Shown piece after piece: positions 1 to 5,638 of a DNA stretch of 5,638 nt; the first letter of the stretch is position 1; each line of letters begins with the position of its first letter. The notes beneath the pieces are model-generated. The model searched no databases. It was not told the DNA's origin and saw only the letters and a program-made list of their open reading frames with translations. This DNA is from Rickettsiales bacterium (GTDB lineage: Bacteria > Pseudomonadota > Alphaproteobacteria > Rickettsiales > UBA1997). The stretch covers positions 1 through 5,638 of the forward strand of contig CANGQE010000094.1 in assembly GCA_947455845.1 (NCBI GenBank), written 5' to 3'. The position numbers and the translations under genes were made by a program.

Positions 1-23
1 CTCGACTCCGCTCGACCGGCGAG
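1..23. repeat. GC-rich interspersed-repeat fragment at the window edge
   Basis: The first 23 bases are 17/23 G+C in an otherwise AT-rich window. CTCGAC occurs twice, at 1-6 and 11-16, ten bases apart, and the segment begins CTCG and ends CGAG, so the ends can pair. From memory it resembles the short intergenic repeats built on a CTCGACTCCGCTCGA-like core that recur in many bacterial genomes. It is probably one arm or the end of such an element, cut by the window. Only one copy is visible, so its repeat nature is inferred from composition and resemblance. Confidence 0.35.
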
Positions 24-104
24 TAAACTTAAAAGTTGCTACAAACAATCTAAAATTTAAAAATAGAAAAAGTCCCTTCATTTACAATTTCCCTAATTCC
101 CAAA
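24..104 (+). other. AT-rich leader upstream of the amidase gene
   Basis: This non-coding stretch leads into the amidase start codon. A TACAAT hexamer at 83-88 resembles a -10 box, but I see no matching -35 box at the right distance, so I do not call a promoter. There is no Shine-Dalgarno-like purine run in the last 15 bases before the ATG at 105. If the gene order follows other alphaproteobacteria, the upstream neighbour would be rne, but none of it is visible. Confidence 0.4.
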
Positions 105-1415
105 ATGCTCAACCTAAAACACATTAAAGCAGCTCTGCTTATTGCTTTGGCAATGTGTTTCTTGTCGCAAAAAATTTGGGCTCAGGATGAAGTGGTTGCC
201 CTGCAGAAAATAAAATTTACCGAGAATAATCGCTTAGAAATTACACTTTCCAAAAAAACTAACTTTGAAATTTTTACTCTCGAAAACCCACCGCGATTAG
301 TTATTGACGTCACCAATGGTAATATCGATAAGCTAGAAAAAACCGTCCTTCCGGCTTTTGTCACTTCAATTCGCAGTAAAAACAATCCTAATTCTTTGCG
401 CCTTGTTTTTGATTTAAACCAAAAAATTACGATTCAGAAAGTCCATTTTGAAAAGGTAAAGAAAGAAAATTTTGGTAAAATTATTGCCGAAATTGTTGGG
501 GTTAAAAAACTTCCCAAAACAGCTACAACAGCGCCACAAGATGCTCCGCAAGCAGTTAAAATAGAACCTCAAACAACTACCGATAATCCAGCAAACTTTA
601 TTTCTTCCAAAGTTGAAGAGTTTGATGTGCAAACCGAAAAAGTGACCAACCCCGACGGTTCAACCAAATATGTTGTTAAAAAAATTCCCAAAAATTTAGA
701 GTTCAAGAACAACGCAGTGTTAAAAAAATTACCCGTAATCGTAATTGATTCGGGTCATGGTGGTAAAGATCCCGGAACTATCGGAACTTTTGCCCGCACT
801 AAAGAAAAAAACCTAACTTTATCTTACGCTAAAGAATTGGGTAAACAGCTCATCAACACCAAACGCTACCGAGTTTACTTAACCCGTGACACCGACATTT
901 TCATTCCCCTAAAAAAACGGGTAGATATTGCTCGCAAGAAAAAGGCTGATTTATTTATTTCACTTCACGCCAACGCCATTGCCGATTCGGATGTTGCCGG
1001 ATTTTCAATTTATACCTTGTCCGAAAAATCATCGGATCGCCAAGCTGAATTACTCGCCCAAAAAGAAAACCGCGCCGATATTATTAACGGTGTTAATTTT
1101 TCCAACGCCAGCGCCGACGTCATGAAAACTCTAATTGACTTATCTCAACGCGACACTATGAACGGGTCCTCGCGCTTTGCCAGCATTGCCGTTAAGTCAA
1201 TTAAAAATTCCGAAATTAACATTCTCCAAAACAGCCACAGATTTGCCGGATTTGCCGTTTTAACTGCTCCCGACATGCTCTCGGTTTTGATTGAGCTTGG
1301 CTATTTATCCAATAAGGATGAGGAGAAATTGCTTAATAGTTTAATTTACAAACGTAAGGTTGCCGAGAGTTTGACTCAGGCGATTGATGAGTATTTTGCT
1401 AAGAATAAAACCTGA
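105..1415 (+). CDS. amiC: N-acetylmuramoyl-L-alanine amidase with AMIN domain (AmiC-type, periplasmic)
   Basis: This zinc hydrolase cuts the amide bond between N-acetylmuramic acid and L-alanine in peptidoglycan, which splits septal wall during division. The 436-residue product starts with a signal peptide: basic residues, a hydrophobic stretch at about 8-22, and likely cleavage after IWA (residue 26). An AMIN domain covers about 30-135 and in the family targets septal wall. A low-complexity Thr/Pro/Ala/Gln linker follows (about 138-165). The Amidase_3 domain runs from about 210 to 431. Family zinc ligands are visible as H218 (DSGHGGKD), E234 (TKEKN) and H288 (SLHAN); the catalytic Glu is E397 (IELGYLSN). 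The insertion at about 318-357 matches the autoinhibitory helical region of AmiB/AmiC enzymes that need an EnvC/NlpD-like activator. ATG 105 is chosen because the signal peptide begins right there. No clear ribosome site precedes it. The amiC/amiB symbol is approximate, the function is firm. Confidence 0.93.
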   Translation: MLNLKHIKAALLIALAMCFLSQKIWAQDEVVALQKIKFTENNRLEITLSKKTNFEIFTLENPPRLVIDVTNGNIDKLEKTVLPAFVTSIRSKNNPNSLRLVFDLNQKITIQKVHFEKVKKENFGKIIAEIVGVKKLPKTATTAPQDAPQAVKIEPQTTTDNPANFISSKVEEFDVQTEKVTNPDGSTKYVVKKIPKNLEFKNNAVLKKLPVIVIDSGHGGKDPGTIGTFARTKEKNLTLSYAKELGKQLINTKRYRVYLTRDTDIFIPLKKRVDIARKKKADLFISLHANAIADSDVAGFSIYTLSEKSSDRQAELLAQKENRADIINGVNFSNASADVMKTLIDLSQRDTMNGSSRFASIAVKSIKNSEINILQNSHRFAGFAVLTAPDMLSVLIELGYLSNKDEEKLLNSLIYKRKVAESLTQAIDEYFAKNKT

Positions 1416-1421
1416 AGATCA

Positions 1422-1483
1422 GTTAACAGTTATCAATTAACAGTTAAACCCCAACTGTTAATTGATAATTGCTAACTGTTAAC
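1422..1483. repeat. Heptamer-built palindrome between amiC and mrcA
   Basis: Bases 1432-1445 pair perfectly with 1453-1466 (14 bp) around a 7-base loop (AAACCCC, 1446-1452). Bases 1422-1431 pair perfectly with 1474-1483 (10 bp). The right arm has 7 extra bases, 1467-1473, as a bulge. Both arms are chains of 7-base units. The right arm reads ACTGTTA, ATTGATA, ATTGCTA, ACTGTTA from 1454 to 1481; the left arm holds TAACAGT, TATCAAT, TAACAGT from 1424 to 1444. The bulge therefore equals exactly one unit. In RNA it would form a long AU-rich hairpin. The TTTT at 1489-1492 is too short and too far away for a canonical intrinsic terminator, so a role in termination or mRNA stability is only possible. 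Confidence 0.85.
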
Positions 1484-1510
1484 CGCCCTTTTGCCGAACC
1501 AAAAAAACAA

Positions 1511-3952
1511 ATGAAAAAAACTTTAAGCACCATATTTGCAGCCTCGATATTCCTACTTCTAATCTCCGTCACCTTTGGATTTTTCATTTTCAAAAGATAC
1601 AGTGAAAACCTACCTGATTACGAGCAGCTAAAAAACTACCACCCCATGATTACCACCCGTCTTTACGCTTCTGACGGCTCTTTAATCACTGAATTTTCCA
1701 AAGAAAAAAGAATATTTGCCCCCATCGATATCATTCCAAAAAATTTGATTAATGCTTTCTTAGCTGCTGAAGATTCTAATTTTTACAACCATTCCGGCAT
1801 TGATCCTTTAGCAATTTTCAGAACTTCCGTACAAAACTTCTTCGCCGTTTTAAAAGGTGATCCCGGTATGGGCGGTGCTTCAACCATTACTCAGCAAGTA
1901 GTAAAAAACTTCCTCTTAACTAGAGAAAGAACTCTGCAACGTAAGGTTAAGGAAGCGATTTTAGCCTTCCGCATGACTCAGGCTTTTTCTAAAGATCATA
2001 TTTTAGAACTTTACCTAAACCAAATTTATCTTGGCTCTGGCTCTTACGGTGTAGCCGCTGCAGCACAAGTTTATTTTAACAAATCGATTGATGAATTAAG
2101 TATCGAAGAAGATGCGCTCTTGGCAACTTTACCGAAAGCACCCTCAAAACTTGATCCTCGTAAAAATATTGAAAAAGCTAAAATCCGCCGCGATTGGGTA
2201 ATTAATCGCATGGTTGAAGAAAATTTTATTACTGAGGCTGAAGGTAATGCGGCGATGGAGAAACCGATCGTTTTAAAAACCAAAGAAGAAGATGAACTTT
2301 CTAAAGCTGAATTTTTTGCCGATAGCGTTAAGAAAGAACTAACTGATCTTTATGGTTCCGATGGTGTTTTTGAAAATGGTATTGTGGTTCGTACTACGCT
2401 TGATTCGCGCTTGCAAAAAATTGCCGCCACCACTTTTGAAGCCGGTGTTGAAGATTACGATCAAAAACATGGTTATCGCGGAGCACTAGATAAAGCTGAC
2501 GTTTCAGGAAATTGGCAGGAATATCTACAAAAATTCGATACTAAAAAACTTTACAAAGAAACTTGGAACAAGGCCATTATATTATCTCTATCCAAAGATA
2601 GCGCTTCCATCGGACTTGAAAATGGCACCATCGGAATCATCGAATTCAGCTCTTTAAAATGGGCCAGAAAACATATTAATGTAAATTCAATTGGACCTGC
2701 TCTGAAAAAAATTACCGATGTTTTTGCAGTTGGTGATGTGATCTTAGTTGAAAAAAACCCCAAAGCTGAAAATTATCTATTGCGCCAGATTCCTGAAGTT
2801 AACGGAGCTCTACTGGCAATGGATCCACATACCGGAAGAGTTGTGGCCATGATGGGTGGTTATGTCGATGGTCCTAACCAATTTAACCGCGCTACTCAAG
2901 CGATGCGTCAACCCGGCTCAACCATGAAAACTTTTGGTTACATTGCGGCTTTGGAAAGTGGCATGACACCGGCAAGTGTAATCATGGATGAGGAAATTTC
3001 TCTTGATCAAGGCTTCGGACTTCCTCCTTATCGCCCTAGCAACTATTCCGGACAATTATACGGCCCAACAACTTTACGGATTGGCCTTGAACAATCACGC
3101 AACGTCACAACTGTCAGAATGGCTAATCAAGTTGGCTTAGATAAAGTTGCCGAAGTTGTAAAAAGATTTGGCATTAGCGATGAGCCGCAAAAAATCTATT
3201 CTTTAGTTTTAGGATCAACCGAAACCACTATGGTACGCTTGGTTACAGCCTATTCAATGATGGTCAATGGCGGCAAAAAAATTACGCCCGTAATGATTGA
3301 AAAAATTCAAGATCGTGACGGTAAAACCATTTATCGCCGCGATAAAAGACTGTGCAAAGATTGCTCCATTCCTAACCTCAATGATTATGTTGAGAAAGAT
3401 ATTAACCAGCTACCTGTCCCTTTTCTAGATGAAGGAAGTGAGCAAGTTACTGATTCCGCCACCGCTTACCAAATTACTTCAATGCTACAAGGCGTTGTAG
3501 ATCGTGGTACAGCAGTACGCGCAAGAGCAGTAGGGAAAATTATCGGCGGTAAAACCGGTACTACCAATAATTCTTACGATTCGTGGTTCGTTGGCTTCTC
3601 ACCTGATTTAGTAGTCGCAGTTTACATCGGATTTGACACGCCGAAAACTTTAGGTTCCGAAGAAACTGGTGCTTCCGTGGCCCTACCAGTCTTCATCAAC
3701 TTCATGAAAGACGCTTTAAAATCTACACCTTCTACACCATTCCGTGTTCCTAGTACTGTGAGATTTGTCAAAGTCGATCGCAATACCGGAAAATTCCCTA
3801 CCCCGGCAACTCCAAAAGATCACATTTTCTTCGAAGCCTTCAAAGTAAATGACTCCATGGAAAATGCCGACGCACCGGCGGAAGAAGAAAGCGGTGGTGA
3901 TATTGATAGTCTTGATATCAAACCTGACTCGGATCCCGTAGGAATTTATTAG
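1511..3952 (+). CDS. mrcA: Penicillin-binding protein 1A (bifunctional glycosyltransferase/transpeptidase)
   Basis: This class A PBP polymerises lipid II into glycan strands and cross-links them at the outer face of the inner membrane. The 813-residue product has a short basic N-terminus and a signal-anchor helix (about 5-27). The GT51 domain (about 50-225) carries E87 in AAEDSNFYNH, the GGASTITQQ motif (121-129) and RKVKEA with E148, the two expected glycosyltransferase glutamates. An OB-like insertion, starting near GYRG (321-324), runs to about 425. The transpeptidase domain has STMK with nucleophile S470 and K473, SRN (529-531) and KTGTT (681-685). A Cys pair, CKDC, lies at 615-618. The tail after about 780 is acidic and probably disordered. 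I chose ATG 1511: the frame is open upstream to a TTG at 1469, but that lies inside the palindrome and would put a proline- and charge-containing extension before the signal-anchor. Length fits the family (E. coli PBP1A is about 850). It follows amiC by 95 bases. Confidence 0.96.
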   Translation: MKKTLSTIFAASIFLLLISVTFGFFIFKRYSENLPDYEQLKNYHPMITTRLYASDGSLITEFSKEKRIFAPIDIIPKNLINAFLAAEDSNFYNHSGIDPLAIFRTSVQNFFAVLKGDPGMGGASTITQQVVKNFLLTRERTLQRKVKEAILAFRMTQAFSKDHILELYLNQIYLGSGSYGVAAAAQVYFNKSIDELSIEEDALLATLPKAPSKLDPRKNIEKAKIRRDWVINRMVEENFITEAEGNAAMEKPIVLKTKEEDELSKAEFFADSVKKELTDLYGSDGVFENGIVVRTTLDSRLQKIAATTFEAGVEDYDQKHGYRGALDKADVSGNWQEYLQKFDTKKLYKETWNKAIILSLSKDSASIGLENGTIGIIEFSSLKWARKHINVNSIGPALKKITDVFAVGDVILVEKNPKAENYLLRQIPEVNGALLAMDPHTGRVVAMMGGYVDGPNQFNRATQAMRQPGSTMKTFGYIAALESGMTPASVIMDEEISLDQGFGLPPYRPSNYSGQLYGPTTLRIGLEQSRNVTTVRMANQVGLDKVAEVVKRFGISDEPQKIYSLVLGSTETTMVRLVTAYSMMVNGGKKITPVMIEKIQDRDGKTIYRRDKRLCKDCSIPNLNDYVEKDINQLPVPFLDEGSEQVTDSATAYQITSMLQGVVDRGTAVRARAVGKIIGGKTGTTNNSYDSWFVGFSPDLVVAVYIGFDTPKTLGSEETGASVALPVFINFMKDALKSTPSTPFRVPSTVRFVKVDRNTGKFPTPATPKDHIFFEAFKVNDSMENADAPAEEESGGDIDSLDIKPDSDPVGIY

Positions 3953-3958
3953 ACAAGC

Positions 3959-4028
3959 AACAGTTAACAATTATCAATTATCATTGATCGCGTTAACTGT
4001 TAATTGCTAACTGTTAACTGTTAATTGC
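3959..4028. repeat. Second heptamer palindrome, between mrcA and mnhF
   Basis: Bases 3961-3990 and 3991-4020 form an imperfect inverted repeat, 24 of 30 positions complementary, centred on CG/CG with no spacer. The right side is five contiguous 7-base units: TAACTGT (3994-4000), TAATTGC (4001-4007), TAACTGT (4008-4014), TAACTGT (4015-4021), TAATTGC (4022-4028). The left side reads AACAGTT, AACAATT, ATCAATT, ATCATTG from 3959 to 3986, more degenerate. The units are the same family as those in the gap upstream of mrcA. The array begins 6 bases after the mrcA stop codon and ends 3 bases before the mnhF ATG, filling almost the whole gap. No T-run follows, so it does not look like an intrinsic terminator on the + strand. 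Confidence 0.8.
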
Positions 4029-4031
4029 CCC

Positions 4032-4274
4032 ATGTCCGAAATAGTCTCCTTCATCATCATCCTCTCGCTGGCCATCATCACCATCCGTTTTTTTATTGCC
4101 CAAAATTCTTACGAAAAAATTCTGAGTTTTTACTTCATTTTTACCAATATCATTATCCTGATTGTCATTAATTCGATCGCTAATTTTGATGCGATTTTGG
4201 ACATCGTAATAATTTTATTCCTACTAAAACTGGTCGCAGTTTTATTCCTGCTTTTCAACCGAAAGAAAATTTAA
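4032..4274 (+). CDS. mnhF: Multisubunit Na+/H+ antiporter subunit F (MnhF/MrpF-like)
   Basis: This is a small inner-membrane subunit of an Mrp/Mnh-type monovalent cation/proton antiporter, which uses the proton gradient to expel Na+ and helps control pH. The 80-residue product has three predicted helices (about 3-21, 30-49, 54-75) and a basic end (NRKK), as MrpF proteins do. R19 at the end of helix 1, the polar stretch around 23-29, and FDAILD (52-57) before helix 3 occupy the places of the family's R-x-x-x-G-P-x-x-x-D-R and aspartate motifs. The GP is replaced by AQ and the DR by EK, so this is a divergent member. The call rests on this pattern plus the adjacent mnhG. The ATG is preceded only by CCCC and the heptamer array, with no ribosome-binding sequence. 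Its stop is one base from the mnhG start, so the two are probably cotranslated. Confidence 0.72.
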   Translation: MSEIVSFIIILSLAIITIRFFIAQNSYEKILSFYFIFTNIIILIVINSIANFDAILDIVIILFLLKLVAVLFLLFNRKKI

Positions 4275-4275
4275 C

Positions 4276-4575
4276 ATGAGTTACGTTGCTTTAGTCGTCG
4301 TGATGTCAGCCGCTTTATTATTCATTGCGGCAGCCTTTGCTTTTTTGAAGGCCAAGGATGTTTTTACCATGACTCACGTAGTCATGATCACCAATTGCTA
4401 CATCATTCCGCTACTACTAATCGGCGTTGAGATCGAAAGATTTTCTTGGATCTCTTTTTCTAAAATAATTGCTTTAATTGTGCTAAATTTGGTAGTCGCC
4501 AACCTGCTATGCCACACTATATTAAGGCGCGCCATGATTAACAAAATTACGCCGGATGCGGAAATAAAAAATTAG
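4276..4575 (+). CDS. mnhG: Multisubunit Na+/H+ antiporter subunit G (MnhG/MrpG-like)
   Basis: This is another small membrane subunit of the Mrp/Mnh cation/proton antiporter. The 99-residue product has three predicted helices (about 5-24, 37-53, 62-82). After helix 1 comes FLKAKDVFTMTH (23-34), matching the MrpG pattern in which a short loop with a conserved Asp and His follows the first helix (D28, H34). Helix 3 ends in H80-T-I-L-R84-R85-A86, matching the usual H-x-x-x-R-A/R ending of the family. The length is ordinary for MrpG. It starts one base after the mnhF stop, and only two bases separate its stop from the next ATG, so the three genes almost certainly share one mRNA. A weak purine stretch (GAAAGAAAA, 4261-4269) may help ribosome loading. 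The core A-E subunits are not in the window. Confidence 0.78.
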   Translation: MSYVALVVVMSAALLFIAAAFAFLKAKDVFTMTHVVMITNCYIIPLLLIGVEIERFSWISFSKIIALIVLNLVVANLLCHTILRRAMINKITPDAEIKN

Positions 4576-4577
4576 AA

Positions 4578-5638
4578 ATGTTATTTAAACACAAACTATT
4601 TCAGGCAACGCCGATCTATTCCCTTGTTATCACCCGCATTACTTTCGGTCTTTTGATTTTGTGGGAATGTTATGATTTGATTGCCTCTGATATAATTTTC
4701 GAAGCTTACGTTGAGCCAAAATTCCACTTTAAATATTACGGCTTTGAATGGGTTAGTAATTTACCCAAAGAATGGATCTATTGGTTTTTCTGTCTCTTGG
4801 CTGCTCTCGCTATTTTCATTACTCTTGGCCTATTTTATCGCATCTCGATAATATTATTTACCTTGGGCTTTACCTATGCCTTCTTTATTGAGCAGTCAGC
4901 TTACCTGAACCATTATTACATGATAATATTGTTCGGCATCTTGCTTTCATTCATGCCGGCGCATCGCTACTTTTCTCTCGATACATATTTTAATCCCCGA
5001 ATAAGAACCGAGCAAATTTCTTTCTGGCCGATATTTTTGCTTCGTTTACAGATGGAAATAATTCTAATTTTTGCCGGACTGGCTAAAATTAATTACGATT
5101 GGCTATCACGCCTAATGCCTCTCAAGCCTTGGTTAGCTCAAGTTGACACCATTGCTCCGCTACATTACCTGTTTACTCAAAATTGGTCACTAACCATTGC
5201 CGCCTACGGAACTGTAATTCTACATTTAGCCGGCGCACCATTGCTACTATTTAAGCGAAGCCGAATTTACGTTTTTATTCTTTACTGCGTCTTCCACATT
5301 TTGAATGATCACGCTTTTCAAATAGGATCCTTTCCATGGATGAGCATTGCCATAACCGCGATTTTTTTCGACGCAGATTGGCCGAAGAAAATTTTCAAAT
5401 TCTTCAACAAAACAGGAGAGTCGAATTTATTTGAAGAAGTATCTCGTCTTAAACAGAAAGTGATAATTTTCCTGATGATAATTTGGACCGTTACACAAAT
5501 AATACTTCCATTACGATATTTACTTTACCCCGGAAATGTTTCTTGGACCGGTGAGGGCCAACGCTTTGCGTGGCGCATGAAATTAAACACAACCAGCGGT
5601 GTAACATTTTTTTACGTTACCGATCTTGAATCAAACCA
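4578..5638 (+). CDS. HTTM / vitamin K-dependent gamma-carboxylase-like membrane protein (3' end outside window)
   Basis: The reading frame is open from ATG 4578 to the window edge, giving 353 residues with the C-terminus missing. It resembles animal gamma-glutamyl carboxylase (GGCX) throughout: an N-terminal helix with ITRITFGLLILWE (20s), LGLFYRIS (83-90), NHYY (111-114), the segment FAGLAKINYDW (165-175), FHILNDHAFQIGSFPW (239-254), and SWTGEGQRFAWRM (322-334), the last a motif well kept in bacterial members. K170 aligns with GGCX K218, the active-site base, and H112 with H160, both needed for activity. About eight hydrophobic segments span 15-265 plus one at 294-312. GGCX oxidises reduced vitamin K to the epoxide while carboxylating glutamates; the role of bacterial members is largely unknown, and the Leptospira homologue is reported to differ from protein carboxylation. 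It follows mnhG by two bases, so it is likely cotranslated. The start is supported by the fit to the family's N-terminus. Confidence 0.88.
   Translation, partial: MLFKHKLFQATPIYSLVITRITFGLLILWECYDLIASDIIFEAYVEPKFHFKYYGFEWVSNLPKEWIYWFFCLLAALAIFITLGLFYRISIILFTLGFTYAFFIEQSAYLNHYYMIILFGILLSFMPAHRYFSLDTYFNPRIRTEQISFWPIFLLRLQMEIILIFAGLAKINYDWLSRLMPLKPWLAQVDTIAPLHYLFTQNWSLTIAAYGTVILHLAGAPLLLFKRSRIYVFILYCVFHILNDHAFQIGSFPWMSIAITAIFFDADWPKKIFKFFNKTGESNLFEEVSRLKQKVIIFLMIIWTVTQIILPLRYLLYPGNVSWTGEGQRFAWRMKLNTTSGVTFFYVTDLESN

Noticed and set aside
83..88. TACAAT as a -10 promoter box for amiC
   Set aside because: No convincing -35 box lies 16-18 bases upstream, and such hexamers are frequent by chance in AT-rich sequence. 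TTGCTA at 36-41 is too far away.
928..1125. 65-codon + strand frame inside amiC
   Set aside because: It overlaps the catalytic domain of the amidase in another frame; its proline-rich product looks like a shifted reading of that gene.
1422..1492. Intrinsic terminator after amiC
   Set aside because: The hairpin is AT-rich, has an unpaired unit, and only four T residues occur, starting six bases after the stem. It does not meet the usual pattern, though some effect on transcription is not excluded.
1469..1510. TTG-initiated 14-residue N-terminal extension of PBP1A
   Set aside because: The TTG lies inside the right arm of the heptamer palindrome, the added residues look like translated repeat and linker, and ATG 1511 is followed at once by a normal basic signal-anchor.
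3716..3970. 84-codon open frame on the minus strand over the end of mrcA
   Set aside because: It lies almost wholly over the conserved PBP1A coding sequence, matches no recognised family, and has no ribosome site. The other minus-strand frames over amiC and mrcA were dismissed for the same reason.
1420..4030. CRISPR array or attachment sites formed by the two repeats
   Set aside because: The units are contiguous heptamers with no spacers, and neither an integrase nor target-site duplications are visible.

Overview
The window is AT-rich, and every gene I can support lies on the + strand. It looks like a chromosomal piece of a Gram-negative bacterium, most likely an alphaproteobacterium and perhaps an AT-rich lineage such as Rickettsiales or Holosporales. 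Three things point there. An AMIN-type cell-wall amidase sits directly upstream of a class A penicillin-binding protein 1A, an order I know from alphaproteobacteria (rne-amiC-mrcA-prfB). The amidase carries the long helical insertion of the divisome-regulated periplasmic amidases. PBP1A has the Gram-negative OB-type insertion. The lineage is an inference; no rRNA or other marker is present.

Layout. Positions 1-104 hold a very GC-rich 23-base fragment at the left edge that looks like part of an interspersed repeat, then an AT-rich leader. Positions 105-1415 encode a secreted zinc N-acetylmuramoyl-L-alanine amidase (amiC type). The 95-base gap that follows holds a long palindrome built from 7-base units. 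Positions 1511-3952 encode PBP1A (mrcA), complete, with glycosyltransferase and transpeptidase motifs intact. The next gap (3953-4031) holds a second, related heptamer palindrome that runs to within 3 bases of the next start codon. Then come three genes spaced 1 and 2 bases apart: mnhF (4032-4274), mnhG (4276-4575) and, from 4578 past the right edge, a multipass membrane protein of the HTTM / vitamin K-dependent gamma-carboxylase family that keeps the catalytic lysine and an essential histidine of the animal enzyme.

How the genes work together. The first two make a peptidoglycan module: PBP1A polymerises and cross-links glycan strands in the periplasm, and the amidase removes stem peptides during septum splitting. 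The last three form a compact membrane operon: two small subunits of a multisubunit cation/proton (Mrp/Mnh) antiporter, translationally close to a carboxylase/epoxidase homologue whose bacterial role is not settled. The most unusual items are this mnhF-mnhG-carboxylase arrangement and the pair of heptamer palindromes that bracket mrcA.
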